Source: Rossellomorea aquimaris | GTDB lineage: Bacteria; Bacillota; Bacilli; Bacillales; Fictibacillaceae | DNA: 64,000 bases | Direction: 5' to 3' | NCBI GenBank assembly: GCA_020524245.1 | Contig: JAIVLN010000008.1 | Coordinates: 32,564-96,563, forward strand | Part shown: positions 52,821-61,913 of the stretch, in pieces | How positions within the stretch are numbered: position 1 is the stretch's first letter | How the letters are laid out: every line of letters starts with the position of its first letter | The notes under the pieces: model-generated | The model's database searches: none | What the model was told of the DNA's origin: nothing | The model's input: only the letters and a program-made list of their open reading frames with translations | Program-made: the position numbers and the translations under genes

Positions 52821-53774
52821 TTAAGGTGCTGGCAATTTACCAGTTTCTTTATAATCTTCAATCAATTTCGTAATCTTTTCTTGAAGTTGCTCCGGAACGA
52901 CATCACTGAAAGGTGCCAGTGAAATGACATCCTCCTGAAAATCATAATGGATATTTCCAGCAGTCAAATTTCCTTCATTATACTCCTTAGCAATATTCAC
53001 ATATAAGCGGTCGACATGTTGAACGGTGCTTGTCAACACGGTCTGTTTACCTAAATCAGCCATGTTTGATACGAAACCGATGGCGTAATCCCCTTCTTCT
53101 TTTACTTTTTCAATGACGGGAACGGTATAACCATCACCTGCTGGGTAGTATATGTCTACACCTTTTTCTTTCATCTCGTCAAAAATCAGGATGGCTTTAT
53201 CTGTGTCACTCCAATCCTTCACAAACGATATATGTGTTTCGACTTCCGGATTGTAGACATTAGCCCCTTCCCTGAAACCAGTGGCTTCAGGTTGCCAGGG
53301 AAATGCTGCAATCATACCGACTTGATTGGATTTTGTCATCGCACCAGATATGACACCTGCAAAATAACCCATTGCATATGAATCGAAATGGACACTTGTA
53401 ATGCCCTTCCCGCTTACTTTTCCATTAAAGCTGACAAAATGCATGTCCGGGAAATCCGATTTGATATCCATGAAGATTGGTGCATACATTTTACCATGTC
53501 CGAAAACGAGATTGACGTTGTTCTTTTGAAATTCTCTGACTGCATCTAGAACCTGTTCTTTTGATTTAACTTGTTCCCGATAGAACACCTTATTATTGAA
53601 TTCATCTTTCACTTGAAGCAAACCTTTATACCCCTTCGTACCCCATCCCTGGTCGTTAATGGTATCTTCAATCAAAAGTCCAACGTTCTTTAGTTCGCCA
53701 CTCCCCAGTGCTTGCTGACACCCGGAAAGAGAGAGAAGTAAAACGGCAATCAGGAAAGGTATCATTTTCTTCAT
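52821..53774 (-). CDS. med: Competence regulator Med, BMP-type lipoprotein
   Basis: 317 residues. Lipobox LSGC (Cys19) after a signal peptide; the rest is a BMP (basic membrane protein) substrate-binding fold with VGLLIEDTINDQGWGTKGYKG, HFVSFNG and DIYYPAGDG. In B. subtilis Med raises comK expression. First gene of med-comZ. Confidence 0.9.
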   Translation of the reverse strand: MKKMIPFLIAVLLLSLSGCQQALGSGELKNVGLLIEDTINDQGWGTKGYKGLLQVKDEFNNKVFYREQVKSKEQVLDAVREFQKNNVNLVFGHGKMYAPIFMDIKSDFPDMHFVSFNGKVSGKGITSVHFDSYAMGYFAGVISGAMTKSNQVGMIAAFPWQPEATGFREGANVYNPEVETHISFVKDWSDTDKAILIFDEMKEKGVDIYYPAGDGYTVPVIEKVKEEGDYAIGFVSNMADLGKQTVLTSTVQHVDRLYVNIAKEYNEGNLTAGNIHYDFQEDVISLAPFSDVVPEQLQEKITKLIEDYKETGKLPAP

Positions 53775-53834
53775 ATATTCTCCTCTCCTTCAACACTTGC
53801 ACAAGATTCAAACTAGTATTAGTATATACGAAAT

Positions 53835-54545
53835 TCATGACTTATTAAATAATGGAATGATTTGTTCCTCCCTCGTACCATTCAATATTTCCATACACAC
53901 CTCAACAAAAGTCTCTTTTAGTAAGGTTTGACCATTATTCAATTCTCTACTGTGAGTAGATATTCCTGCTTTTTCAGATTCGTCGATTGCATGACATCTT
54001 TTTTCAATCGGGTGCGAAGAGCCTGAAAGCCTAGGTGAACGCAGAATGTGATAAGATATTGCAGAATCTGCAGCTGCCTTTTGGAGAAAAGACTCTTCCG
54101 CCAGCATGAAAAATCCATATAAACTCTTTGGTGAGGGTGATTGGTCGGTCAACTGGTCTTCACTTTGATTTCCTCCGCAAACTTCTGTCGTTGAAACAAG
54201 GACTACTTTTGCGCCGCTTTTAGCAGCATAGTCTACGATATTCTTCATATTTTGTCGGTTTTTGTTTAGTGTCTCCTTTAACTTTGCTAATCCATCACCC
54301 GTAGGTATCTGGTGAGCCAAATGAAAGATAACGTCGACAGGCTCATAGTCATTCCAATCCACTTGTGCCAAGGAATGATTGTCAAAATGGAACAAAGCAT
54401 TTCTTCCAAGAAAAGCTAATTCTTCACAATGATCACGATCGACATGGTCAATGCCATAGACGTCAATTCCTTCATTTATAAATGACTTTGTCAGCAAAAG
54501 TCCGACTTCTCCTGCAGCCCCAGTGATTAACACACTTTTCATTTT
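53835..54545 (-). CDS. yjaV: NAD(P)-dependent epimerase-like SDR YjaV
   Basis: 236 residues from MKSVLITGAAGEVG at 54545 after GGAGGTT; five extra residues to 54560 are not needed. Rossmann TGAAGEVG (7-14), VIFHLAHQ, LVSTTEVCGG; the usual YxxxK is seen as SLYGFFMLAEE, with Lys missing, so catalysis is doubtful. Located between med and yjaU as in B. subtilis. Function unknown. Confidence 0.8.
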   Translation of the reverse strand, partial: KMKSVLITGAAGEVGLLLTKSFINEGIDVYGIDHVDRDHCEELAFLGRNALFHFDNHSLAQVDWNDYEPVDVIFHLAHQIPTGDGLAKLKETLNKNRQNMKNIVDYAAKSGAKVVLVSTTEVCGGNQSEDQLTDQSPSPKSLYGFFMLAEESFLQKAAADSAISYHILRSPRLSGSSHPIEKRCHAIDESEKAGISTHSRELNNGQTLLKETFVEVCMEILNGTREEQIIPLFNKS

Positions 54546-54693
54546 AGTATGAACCTCCATTTTAACGTTCTCCTATTATCCTATTTTTCGATGAATGAAT
54601 AATGAACCACATCTTCCATATGAGTAAAATATGTATGCCGATAATTTTGTAGGGATCCACCAACGTGTCTTGTTCCTTTCACGTAGTGGACCC

Positions 54694-55437
54694 CTATAGG
54701 TCTTTTTCATGGAGTTGATAAAACGCTTTGACTTTCTGAGCGAAATCATGCCTGGTTCCTGTAAGTTGTAACGTAAGCGAGATAGGCGAGCCGATTACCT
54801 CCCTATATTTCTCATACGCACGGCTATGGTTTATGAATGAATAGGGCGTCCCTTGCATATGGTGCCAGATTTTCACCGGTAAAATTGATGAGTATTGGAT
54901 GATTCCTTCATCTTTCAATAAGAAAGGTTCCACCTCATCTTCTGTCAGATTATAGGCTCGCATGATTTCCCTATGGAACTGCTTGTAGAACAATTTCTGT
55001 TCCCTCACTGCATCACTATGAACTTTCAAACTGAAACAAGGGTTCATGAACGCTGCGGATCTGGTAATCTCCTCGTGATTTTCCATCCATTTCAGCGCTG
55101 TCAATGCTCCCATACCTTCAGCTAATATGTGGATTTTTGTATTGATGATTTCTTGCTTCATAATTGTAAGATATATTCTGTGTAAGTGCTCTAAACTTCT
55201 GTCATTACCCCAATGTCTCCCATATAGATTCGAATAGATGAGCGTATAACCAAGTGCACAAAGCTTTTCTAAGAATTGAGCTCTTTCTGGATGTTGCATC
55301 CAGGAACTCGTTTGATCTGTTACATAATGATTCACATCCCCGATCAGAAGGATGGCAAATCCATTCGGCTTTTCTGGTAGGTGAATGATTACATGCTCAT
55401 CGTAAATTTTTTGGAATCGATAACGTATTCCGCTCAT
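54694..55437 (-). CDS. yjaU: Alpha/beta-hydrolase-like protein YjaU
   Basis: 247 residues. HILAEGMGALTAL (about 102-114) sits where the nucleophile elbow GxSxG is expected but reads AEGMG, so Ser is missing. Late His in GTRHDFAQKV is in the right place. An alpha/beta-hydrolase fold with a lost nucleophile may be non-catalytic. Located next to yjaV. Confidence 0.78.
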   Translation of the reverse strand: MSGIRYRFQKIYDEHVIIHLPEKPNGFAILLIGDVNHYVTDQTSSWMQHPERAQFLEKLCALGYTLIYSNLYGRHWGNDRSLEHLHRIYLTIMKQEIINTKIHILAEGMGALTALKWMENHEEITRSAAFMNPCFSLKVHSDAVREQKLFYKQFHREIMRAYNLTEDEVEPFLLKDEGIIQYSSILPVKIWHHMQGTPYSFINHSRAYEKYREVIGSPISLTLQLTGTRHDFAQKVKAFYQLHEKDL

Positions 55438-55668
55438 TCTCTCATCACACCTTCAAACATCATTCTTAGTTAATGTATGCGAAAATTTGGAAAGAGAGCG
55501 GGTAATACACCCATTTTCAGCCGGATAACATCTTTCTTAGTAGAAAGATGTGTCTATAATCGTGAACTTTTTGAGGAAGTTGGATGAAAACGTTTTGATG
55601 TCAGGAAAGTTGTGCTACAATATGAGATGGATATAAGATAAGCTACATATAATTCTTGAGGTGATCGT

Positions 55669-55848
55669 ATGCGTTATATTTGGACAATCATCTGGTCCTT
55701 CTTGTTAAGCAATATGGCCTTTTATGTATTGAGTTCCATGCAAGGTGGAGAATACAGTTTCGGTCTAGCAACAGGCATTGGACTTGCAATGGCAGTGTTC
55801 GTATTCGTTCTTGGCGAAGCTGGAATTAAAGACGAAACAGCTGAATAG
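55669..55848 (+). CDS. yjzD: Small membrane protein YjzD (DUF2929-like)
   Basis: 59 residues from an ATG at 55669 with GAGGTGATC upstream. Starts MRYIWTIIWSFLLSNMAFYV, two membrane helices, and ends in an acidic GIKDETAE. Length and start fit YjzD of B. subtilis, which also lies next to yjaU. A terminator follows. Confidence 0.78.
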   Translation: MRYIWTIIWSFLLSNMAFYVLSSMQGGEYSFGLATGIGLAMAVFVFVLGEAGIKDETAE

Positions 55849-55857
55849 TATGATGGG

Positions 55858-55891
55858 AAAAACGTCAGGCAAATAAGCCTGGCGTTTTTTT
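55858..55891 (+). terminator. Terminator of yjzD
   Basis: AAAACGTCAGGC pairs with GCCTGGCGTTTT plus TTT. Confidence 0.9.
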
Positions 55892-56010
55892 AGATTTAAA
55901 AGGATTTAAGCGAGGCTGGAGGCGGATCCTGTCCTCCATTCAATGAAAGCTTTGTTATCGGGGTAAGATAAAACCCGTATCCTTCTCCAACTTCCCTTGA
56001 GACATAATTT

Positions 56011-56038
56011 AGGGCAAGGTAGCATCTACCTTGCCCAA
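56011..56038 (-). terminator. Hairpin after the arginine transporter operon
   Basis: GGGCAAGGTAG pairs perfectly with CTACCTTGCCC around ATG; only a weak T tract (TAAATT) follows on the minus strand. Confidence 0.6.
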
Positions 56039-56045
56039 CTTTAAG

Positions 56046-56768
56046 CTATAGAATTTTACTTAGGAAAGCTTTCGTACGCTCATGTGATGGCGCTTCGAAA
56101 AGCTTTTTCGGTTCATCTTCCTCTACGACGAATCCTTCATCCATGAAGATGACTCGATCGCCAACTTCCCTTGCAAAGCCCATTTCATGGGTCACGACGA
56201 TCATCGTCATGCCTTCCTTTGCAAGCTGCTTCATGACTTCCAACACTTCTCCTACCATCTCGGGATCCAGAGCTGAGGTCGGTTCATCAAACAACATAAT
56301 TTCAGGCTCCATCGCAAGTGCTCGAGCAATCGCAACACGTTGCTTCTGCCCACCGGACAAAGATCCAGGATAGACACCTGCTTTTTCTGACAAACCGACT
56401 TTCGCTAGCAACTCATGGGCTTTATCAGCGGCTTTCTGTTTATTCCACTTTCTCACCTTCATCGGCGATAACATAATATTTTCTAGAACCGTTTTATGCG
56501 GGAACAGGTTGAATTGCTGGAATACCATCCCTACATCAGTCCGTAATTGATTGATATCCGTCTTCTTATCGGTAATATCAATTCCTTTAATGTATACTTT
56601 TCCATCTGTAATGGATTCAAGTAGATTCAGACATCTAAGAAAAGTGGATTTACCAGAACCTGAAGGACCGATAACACAGACGACTTCTTGCTGTTTAATT
56701 TCCACATTGATATCTTTTAATACTTCTAATGCTCCAAAGGATTTCTTCAAATTTTGTACTTTTATCAT
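56046..56768 (-). CDS. artM: Polar amino acid (arginine-type) ABC transporter ATPase
   Basis: 240 residues from the ATG at 56768, which overlaps the permease TGA as ATGA. Walker [10 protein letters not shown], signature [17 protein letters not shown], Walker [15 protein letters not shown], and H-loop VVTHEM. The long in-frame extension upstream lies inside the permease gene and is not used. Third gene of the operon; arginine specificity is inferred from the ARG boxes upstream. Confidence 0.93.
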   Translation of the reverse strand: MIKVQNLKKSFGALEVLKDINVEIKQQEVVCVIGPSGSGKSTFLRCLNLLESITDGKVYIKGIDITDKKTDINQLRTDVGMVFQQFNLFPHKTVLENIMLSPMKVRKWNKQKAADKAHELLAKVGLSEKAGVYPGSLSGGQKQRVAIARALAMEPEIMLFDEPTSALDPEMVGEVLEVMKQLAKEGMTMIVVTHEMGFAREVGDRVIFMDEGFVVEEDEPKKLFEAPSHERTKAFLSKIL

Positions 56769-57421
56769 TCTGTAGCCCATCTCCTCTCGATGTAGTTTAA
56801 CACAGTGCTGACTGTAAGTGTTAGGACAAGGTATATGAGGGCTACGGCTAAATATGGCTCCCAAACACGATAATATTGTCCTTGCATTGCACGGCCCCAA
56901 TACATAAGTTCCGGAGCTGCAATAATTGCCAAAATAGAAGATTCTTTGATCAATACAATGAATTCATTCCCTAAAGGCGGAATCATCCTTTTAACCGCTT
57001 GTGGCAGGATGACGTAGCGCATCGATTCATAATAATTCATCCCAAGAGATCGAGAAGCTTCCATTTGCCCTTTTTCTATGGATTGAATACCTGCTCTGAA
57101 GATTTCAGCGATATAGGCAGCTGCATTCAAAGATAAACCTAATACTCCTGCAAAAATTGCATTGGAATCACCTAAAATCAATGGTACAACACCAAAATAA
57201 ATCAATAAGATCTGTACAAAAAACGGTGTACCTCTGAAAAAGGTGACATACCAATCGAGTGGTAGTCTTACAATCTTATAAGGTGATAATTTTCCTAACC
57301 CGATCAATAGACCGAATATCGTACCGATTAATATTCCTGCCAGTGAAAACCCAATCGTATAGAGGGTTCCTTTTAAGAAAAATGGTGCATAGTCCATAAG
57401 TAAGTCAAATCTGAAATTCAT
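56765..57421 (-). CDS. artQ: Polar amino acid (arginine-type) ABC transporter permease
   Basis: 218 residues with five membrane helices of the HisM/GlnP type. The EAA loop reads [21 protein letters not shown], preceded by [14 protein letters not shown]. It follows the binding-protein gene after a strong stem that probably lowers its expression relative to the binding protein. Confidence 0.92.
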   Translation of the reverse strand: MNFRFDLLMDYAPFFLKGTLYTIGFSLAGILIGTIFGLLIGLGKLSPYKIVRLPLDWYVTFFRGTPFFVQILLIYFGVVPLILGDSNAIFAGVLGLSLNAAAYIAEIFRAGIQSIEKGQMEASRSLGMNYYESMRYVILPQAVKRMIPPLGNEFIVLIKESSILAIIAAPELMYWGRAMQGQYYRVWEPYLAVALIYLVLTLTVSTVLNYIERRWATE

Positions 57422-57447
57422 AGGTCCTCTCCCTCTTCAATTCTGTG

Positions 57448-57480
57448 AAAAATGCGTAACCAATTTCGTTACGCATTTTT
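57448..57480 (-). terminator. Perfect attenuator stem between artP and artQ
   Basis: AAAAATGCGTAAC pairs fully with GTTACGCATTTTT around seven bases. It can act on both strands and should reduce permease expression. Confidence 0.75.
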
Positions 57481-57490
57481 ACGGTTGCTA

Positions 57491-58297
57491 TTATTTTTCC
57501 ATTTGTTTCTTCAATGCTTCTAGGTCTGGCTCATCACCGAACCACTCTTTATAGATTTCAGAGTAAGTTCCGTTTTCAATGACTGTTTTGATTGCTTTAT
57601 CGAAATCAGCTTTCAAGTCACTGCCTTTCGGGAACATGACACCATAAAATTCAGAATCAAAATTGTTTTCATCCTTGACGGTTTTCAACTTCTTATCAGG
57701 ATTGTTTTTAGCATATTCGATGACCACGGTGTTATCCGCAACAACTGCATCTGCTCCACCTTGAACCAATTCCATGATCGCCAAGGTATTGTTTTCAAAT
57801 TTTTTGATGTTTTTATGGTTTTTACCTAGGATCTTTTCAACAGCAGCTTGTCCAGTTGTACCATTTTGGACTGCGACTTTCTTTCCTTTTAGATCTTCAG
57901 CACTCTTGATATCACTATCTTCTGGGACCAGAATCATGTTTGTAGATTCGAAATAAGGGGTTGAAAAGTCAAAAGACTCTTTACGCTCCTCATTGATTGT
58001 AATTGCCGAAATCGCTAAGTCAGCTTTTTCACCTTGGATTTCAGCGAATAATGGATCCCAACCGATATTTTTAAAGTCTCCTTCATAGCCAGCTTCTTCA
58101 AGAACAGCATTCATGAGGTCAATATCAAAACCAGTAATCGTACCTTTATCCATATATTCAAATGGTGCATACGCAGCATCTGTAACAATCTCTAATTTCT
58201 CTTTACCGCCAGTGGAATTACCGCTTCCCCCACACGCAGCCAAAATTGCGAGCAACCCTACTACAACAATAGATAATATACTTTTCGATAACTTCAT
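57491..58297 (-). CDS. artP: Amino acid (arginine-type) binding lipoprotein
   Basis: 268 residues with lipobox LAAC (Cys22) and a Ser/Gly linker, then an SBP_bac_3 domain. DAAYAPFEYMDKGTITGFDIDL, AISAITINEERKESFDFS and the GTTGQAAVEK region are typical of arginine/lysine/glutamine binding proteins. RBS GGGGGAGATAGGAA. ARG boxes upstream point to arginine. Confidence 0.92.
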   Translation of the reverse strand: MKLSKSILSIVVVGLLAILAACGGSGNSTGGKEKLEIVTDAAYAPFEYMDKGTITGFDIDLMNAVLEEAGYEGDFKNIGWDPLFAEIQGEKADLAISAITINEERKESFDFSTPYFESTNMILVPEDSDIKSAEDLKGKKVAVQNGTTGQAAVEKILGKNHKNIKKFENNTLAIMELVQGGADAVVADNTVVIEYAKNNPDKKLKTVKDENNFDSEFYGVMFPKGSDLKADFDKAIKTVIENGTYSEIYKEWFGDEPDLEALKKQMEK

Positions 58298-58317
58298 TTC
58301 CTATCTCCCCCATTTTT

Positions 58318-58335
58318 ATTGCATTTTTATACTAA
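58318..58335 (-). promoter_or_regulatory. ARG box (AhrC/ArgR operator) 1
   Basis: On the minus strand TTAGTATAAAAATGCAAT matches the last 13 of 18 positions of CATGAATAAAAATKCAAK without mismatch. It is 21 bases upstream of artP. Confidence 0.7.
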
Positions 58336-58390
58336 TATAACAATCCCTAAAGCCCTTTCCTCGCTTGTGAAACCACCTCACATTATCTGA

Positions 58391-58428
58391 CAATTATTTT
58401 TATGAGCCTTATTGTATATTTATTTTAG
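58391..58428 (-). promoter_or_regulatory. Pair of ARG-box-like sequences upstream of artP
   Basis: CTCATAAAAATAATTG (58406-58391) and CTAAAATAAATATACAAT (58428-58411) both fit the ARG-box core with a few mismatches, centred about 20 bases apart. AhrC hexamers bind such pairs and can loop to a downstream site. Confidence 0.55.
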
Positions 58429-58496
58429 TATTAAAGTCGGACAATTTCAAGGCTAAATTGAACATGCGTTCAGATTTCGTCCTCAACCAAGTGTGA

Positions 58497-58676
58497 TTAA
58501 GGTTTTCTTTTGTACGACCATTTTCGGTTATGATTACTTGTTTCCGGGAAGGAATCTCCTGCCCTTAATTTCACTTCCTTCGGATTGTTCACCATGCTTC
58601 CTGTTTCTCCAATTTCTACATAAACACCGTTATTTGGCGCTTTTTGTCCTGGGTTAAATTGATGATTTTGTCCCAT
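58497..58676 (-). CDS. yjzC: YjzC-family small protein
   Basis: 59 residues from the ATG at 58676 after AAGGAGTG. Starts MGQNHQFNPGQKAPNNGVYV and ends HNRKWSYKRKP, with GETGSMVNNPKEV in the middle, which fits my memory of YjzC. In B. subtilis yjzC lies between argF and yjzD; here it flanks the arginine transporter. Confidence 0.8.
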   Translation of the reverse strand: MGQNHQFNPGQKAPNNGVYVEIGETGSMVNNPKEVKLRAGDSFPETSNHNRKWSYKRKP

Positions 58677-58789
58677 TTTAAATCACTCCTTTTTTATGTA
58701 GGTTTTACTTTATGATGGAATTTAGTCACTATGATCAAAGTCTGTTATTTTGAAATAAGGACAAATCAATACCTTCTTTCCAGCCAATC

Positions 58790-58817
58790 AAAAAAAGCCA
58801 CCTGCTTTGGTGACTTT
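58790..58817 (-). terminator. Terminator of the 58823 gene
   Basis: GTCACC pairs with GGTGGC, followed by T6 on the minus strand. Confidence 0.75.
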
Positions 58818-58822
58818 CCCTT

Positions 58823-59116
58823 TTAGTAATTGATCAATGATATGGCTGTTAGAATGTGTAGCGGCAGGATGATTCTTTGGAATCCTAGACCATGTTCCGG
58901 AAATCCCATATATGGCCTTTCTTGACCGCTTTTCTTCTTATAATGCATTTCCACGATTAAGTATAGATTTTGCTTGTCGACCTTTTCCACATACCCTTCA
59001 TACACTTTTCCATCCATCATATTGCACTGTACATATTGGTTCATGTGCTTTTTGCACTGTTTCATCATTTGTTGGTTATGCGCGTTCAATGCTTTCATAT
59101 ATTTACGGTAAGACAC
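58823..59116 (-). CDS. Hypothetical protein with a possible Sm-like beta domain
   Basis: 97 residues. A basic, His/Met/Cys-rich helix (1-28) is followed by QYVQCNMMDGKVYEGYVEKVDKQN, LYLIVEM and a closing IILPLHILTAISLI. The run of 'V..N..DG..YEG.V..VD..N..L' strands resembles the Sm1 half of Sm/LSm barrels or similar small beta barrels, and IILPLH the Sm2 half. This is a pattern guess. Divergent from uppP. Not otherwise recognised. Confidence 0.6.
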   Translation of the reverse strand: MSYRKYMKALNAHNQQMMKQCKKHMNQYVQCNMMDGKVYEGYVEKVDKQNLYLIVEMHYKKKSGQERPYMGFPEHGLGFQRIILPLHILTAISLINY

Positions 59117-59281
59117 GACCTTCCCCCCTCACACTCTCATGATATTCATCCATTTCGAAAAATGTGTAAGGACGAGCTTCACCACTTATCACAATTTTGA
59201 CTCTTTACGAGTATGTCAATTTGTTGTTTAATGACTACATGTGCAAAAAACTATACAGAGGTTTAACTGGAGGAACTTTGA

Positions 59282-60094
59282 ATGGATCAACTGTTCACTT
59301 TGCTGAAATATGCGTTTTTTGGTTTTATACAAGGGATTACTGAGCCGATCCCGATCTCTTCGAGTGGTCACTTAGTCTTAGCGGAAAAATTGTTAGACAT
59401 TCATATTAAAGGGTTCAGCTTTGAAGTGTTCATGAACTTTGCATCTTTATTGGCTGTATTGGTTATTTATCGCGAGGATCTTATACGGCTTACAACGAAT
59501 GGCTTGAAGTTTACCCAAACCCGTAACAGGGAATACCGTTCGGATTTCATGTTCATTATTTATTTGATTATCGGTACGATTCCAGCAGCGGTCATTGGTA
59601 TTTTGGCAGAAGATTTCATATCGGAAAATCTGAAGCATATCAAGGTCATTGGTGTAACCTTGATCGTAACAGGTATTGCCCTATGGTTAATCCGTAACCT
59701 ACGAGGACGTAAGAACGATCAAGATTTATCCATTAAGGATGCTCTCATCGTCGGCTTTGCACAAGCAATTGCTTTAATCCCTGGAATCAGCCGCTCAGGT
59801 GCAACGATTGTCGCAGCCATGGGGTTAGGAATGAAGCAGCAAACAGCTTTACGCTATTCCTTTTTACTTTATATTCCGGTCAGTGTAGGAACAATGCTAT
59901 TAAGCTTTGATGATTTGAAAAATGATCCGATGCTTGACCAATTATTGATCCCTTACCTTGTTGCATTCCTCATTTCATTTATCGCTTCTTACATTTCCTT
60001 GAAGTGGTTGATGAACATCATGGAACGTGGAAACTTGAAGTATTTTGCATTCTATTGCTTCATCGTCGGTCCGCTCATTTTATTATTCATGTAA
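59282..60094 (+). CDS. uppP: Undecaprenyl-diphosphatase UppP (BacA)
   Basis: 270 residues, eight membrane helices, [33 protein letters not shown] (about 14-33) and [10 protein letters not shown] (about 165-174) are the two catalytic motifs; the usual E-F/W-L-P-I-S-S-T reads EPIPISSS. It removes phosphate from undecaprenyl diphosphate so the carrier lipid is reused in cell-wall synthesis, and raises bacitracin tolerance. Confidence 0.94.
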   Translation: MDQLFTLLKYAFFGFIQGITEPIPISSSGHLVLAEKLLDIHIKGFSFEVFMNFASLLAVLVIYREDLIRLTTNGLKFTQTRNREYRSDFMFIIYLIIGTIPAAVIGILAEDFISENLKHIKVIGVTLIVTGIALWLIRNLRGRKNDQDLSIKDALIVGFAQAIALIPGISRSGATIVAAMGLGMKQQTALRYSFLLYIPVSVGTMLLSFDDLKNDPMLDQLLIPYLVAFLISFIASYISLKWLMNIMERGNLKYFAFYCFIVGPLILLFM

Positions 60095-60100
60095 TACAGG

Positions 60101-60133
60101 AAACGGCACGTCATTTGAACGTGCCGTTTTTTT
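60101..60133 (+). terminator. Terminator of uppP
   Basis: AAACGGCACGT pairs with ACGTGCCGTTT plus TTTT. Confidence 0.92.
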
Positions 60134-60197
60134 GTGCAGGTATATGCTCCCTTTTCCAGAATAGGATTAGAGAAAGCTCTGTATGGGAGGGATTCAT

Positions 60198-60485
60198 TTG
60201 GAACCTTTGTTGATTTGGTTATTCATAATCTTGTTTCCCGTCATCCTTTTTTTCCATTTTCTCGAACGTGCACCTTATAAAGGCTGGAAGAGGTTCCACA
60301 CATCGTTCAACAATGAAGAATACTTTAAAGTCATCAATAGATTGAATACAGCAGGTATCGCCTATCGGTCGAAAACCGTTCCGAACCAACGGAACTCACC
60401 ACATTTTTACGATCATGCCATTCAAATAGACATTTATGTAAAAGACCAAGATTATCATGATGCCGAAAAAGCCTTCACAAAGTAA
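60198..60485 (+). CDS. Small membrane-anchored protein
   Basis: 95 residues from a TTG at 60198, six bases after GGGAGGG; an ATG at 60183 precedes that site. One N-terminal membrane helix (3-22), then a soluble domain with FNNEEYFKVINRLNTAGIAYR and IQIDIYVKDQDYHDAEKAF that looks like a small alpha/beta fold of the DUF2007 type, a guess. Function unknown. Confidence 0.65.
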   Translation: MEPLLIWLFIILFPVILFFHFLERAPYKGWKRFHTSFNNEEYFKVINRLNTAGIAYRSKTVPNQRNSPHFYDHAIQIDIYVKDQDYHDAEKAFTK

Positions 60486-60515
60486 AATGACTATACTAGG
60501 AGTTGCTAAAGAATC

Positions 60516-60641
60516 ATGAAAGAATATATAGGCAAATGTACAAGCTGCAAGAAACCCATATTCTGCTTAGACGGGTTTCTGAATGGTGTTCATTCGAAGC
60601 AAGGCTTGAAGTGTTTCTCCTGTAACGATAAAATTAAATGA
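60516..60641 (+). CDS. Zinc-ribbon microprotein
   Basis: 41 residues from an ATG at 60516 with AGGAG upstream. KCTSCKK and KCFSC form two CxxC pairs 27 residues apart, enough for one zinc. It starts 30 bases after the preceding gene and is probably translated from the same transcript. Not recognised. Confidence 0.55.
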   Translation: MKEYIGKCTSCKKPIFCLDGFLNGVHSKQGLKCFSCNDKIK

Positions 60642-60681
60642 TTTTCAGTACCCGCTAGAGCCTCTTAACCGATCTAAAAGA

Positions 60682-60918
60682 TCAACCGCCACTCACTGGC
60701 GGAAGCAATGCCACCGTATCTCCTGACTTGATGACTTGATCAGGGTTGCTAACAAACTCCTCGTTGACAGCTACCATGACATTCGTGAGGTCCAAATTCA
60801 CATCACTTTCACGGATAGATTCGACTAACTCATTGACCGTCATTTCATCCTTATCAATTTTCAACTCCTCAGTGCCTGCTTTCTCTTGTAGCCCTGCAAA
60901 TAACATGATGCTAATCAT
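60682..60918 (-). CDS. moaD: Molybdopterin synthase small subunit MoaD
   Basis: 78 residues with the beta-grasp fold and the C-terminal VALLPPVSGG, whose Gly-Gly is thiocarboxylated and gives sulfur to precursor Z. It overlaps moaE by eight bases. Last gene of moeA-mobB-moaE-moaD. Confidence 0.94.
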   Translation of the reverse strand: MISIMLFAGLQEKAGTEELKIDKDEMTVNELVESIRESDVNLDLTNVMVAVNEEFVSNPDQVIKSGDTVALLPPVSGG

Positions 60919-61378
60919 TCAAATGCTCCTTTCCAGGTTTTCCAGATGGGTATTGTGTTGTTTCCAGCTGGTCTCCAATCCATGCTTCTCCATCTTCCCA
61001 ATGCTCTTTTTTCCATATCGGAACAATCTCTTTAATTCGTTCAATGGCATACCGGCTTGCCTCATAAGAATCTGCGCGATGTGGAGTGGATACAGCAATC
61101 ACAACAGCAATATCTGAGATATCCAGTCGTCCGATGCGGTGGACGATAGATACACGTGCTTCCTTCCACTTTGATGTGATTTCCTCACCAATCTGTTTCA
61201 ACTTTTTTTCGGCCATCGGAATATAAGCATCATATTCAAGATAGAGAGTCCGTTTTTTATTCGTTAATTCACGCACTGTACCAATGAACGTATTAATAGC
61301 ACCAGCATTTGGATGAACAACCGTCTTTACCACTTCATTTACCTCAATTTCATCCTTTGTAATATTGAATTCAGACAT
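60911..61378 (-). CDS. moaE: Molybdopterin synthase large subunit MoaE
   Basis: 155 residues. GAINTFIGTVRE near the N-terminus, STPHRADSYEASRYAIERIKEIVPIWKKE with the active-site Lys residues. Pairs with MoaD to make molybdopterin. It starts four bases after mobB. Confidence 0.95.
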   Translation of the reverse strand: MSEFNITKDEIEVNEVVKTVVHPNAGAINTFIGTVRELTNKKRTLYLEYDAYIPMAEKKLKQIGEEITSKWKEARVSIVHRIGRLDISDIAVVIAVSTPHRADSYEASRYAIERIKEIVPIWKKEHWEDGEAWIGDQLETTQYPSGKPGKEHLND

Positions 61379-61382
61379 TTCT

Positions 61383-61913
61383 TCAACTCCCTTCCAAAAA
61401 CCGTTCTTTGATGTAATCTACATACACTTCACTCTGTTCAAAATGAAAATGAGGCAGCTCAGATTGTCCTTCTACCTTCAAGTCTCCAGGCTGTATCAAG
61501 CCGAGGAAATTGACAAAGTTGGATGACAGTTCAGCCCAATCCTCTTTTGAACGCAACACTGCTATTTTCGGAAAAACAGCCTCTTTATACCCCTCGACGA
61601 CAATCAGATCGATTGGAAGGTGTTGATATATCGAAACGATACCATCCAGTTCAAGTGAAAGATCGCTTTCCAGTTTCATCACGATGGTCCCATCCCCCTC
61701 AACAGCAGTCACCACAGCTCCTTCTTTCCGGAATTGTGTAGTATCAACTGTTTCCGGCTCTATTAGATCTGGTGGACCGCCATGGCCATGGTGCTTGATG
61801 ACTCCAATTCGATAGCCTTGCTCAGAAAGTCGTCGGACAATATTCTTGATCACCGTCGTCTTCCCACTCTTCTTATACCCTACAACTTGTAAGACTGGAA
61901 TTAATCGATCCAC
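61383..61913 (-). CDS. mobB: Molybdopterin-guanine dinucleotide biosynthesis protein MobB
   Basis: 176 residues. Walker A GYKKSGKTT (about 12-20), then KHHGHGGPP, and LIVVEGYKEA as the late family motif. GTP-binding helper of MobA. Its start lies within moeA by 13 bases, so the two are coupled. Confidence 0.93.
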   Translation of the reverse strand: MDRLIPVLQVVGYKKSGKTTVIKNIVRRLSEQGYRIGVIKHHGHGGPPDLIEPETVDTTQFRKEGAVVTAVEGDGTIVMKLESDLSLELDGIVSIYQHLPIDLIVVEGYKEAVFPKIAVLRSKEDWAELSSNFVNFLGLIQPGDLKVEGQSELPHFHFEQSEVYVDYIKERFLEGS

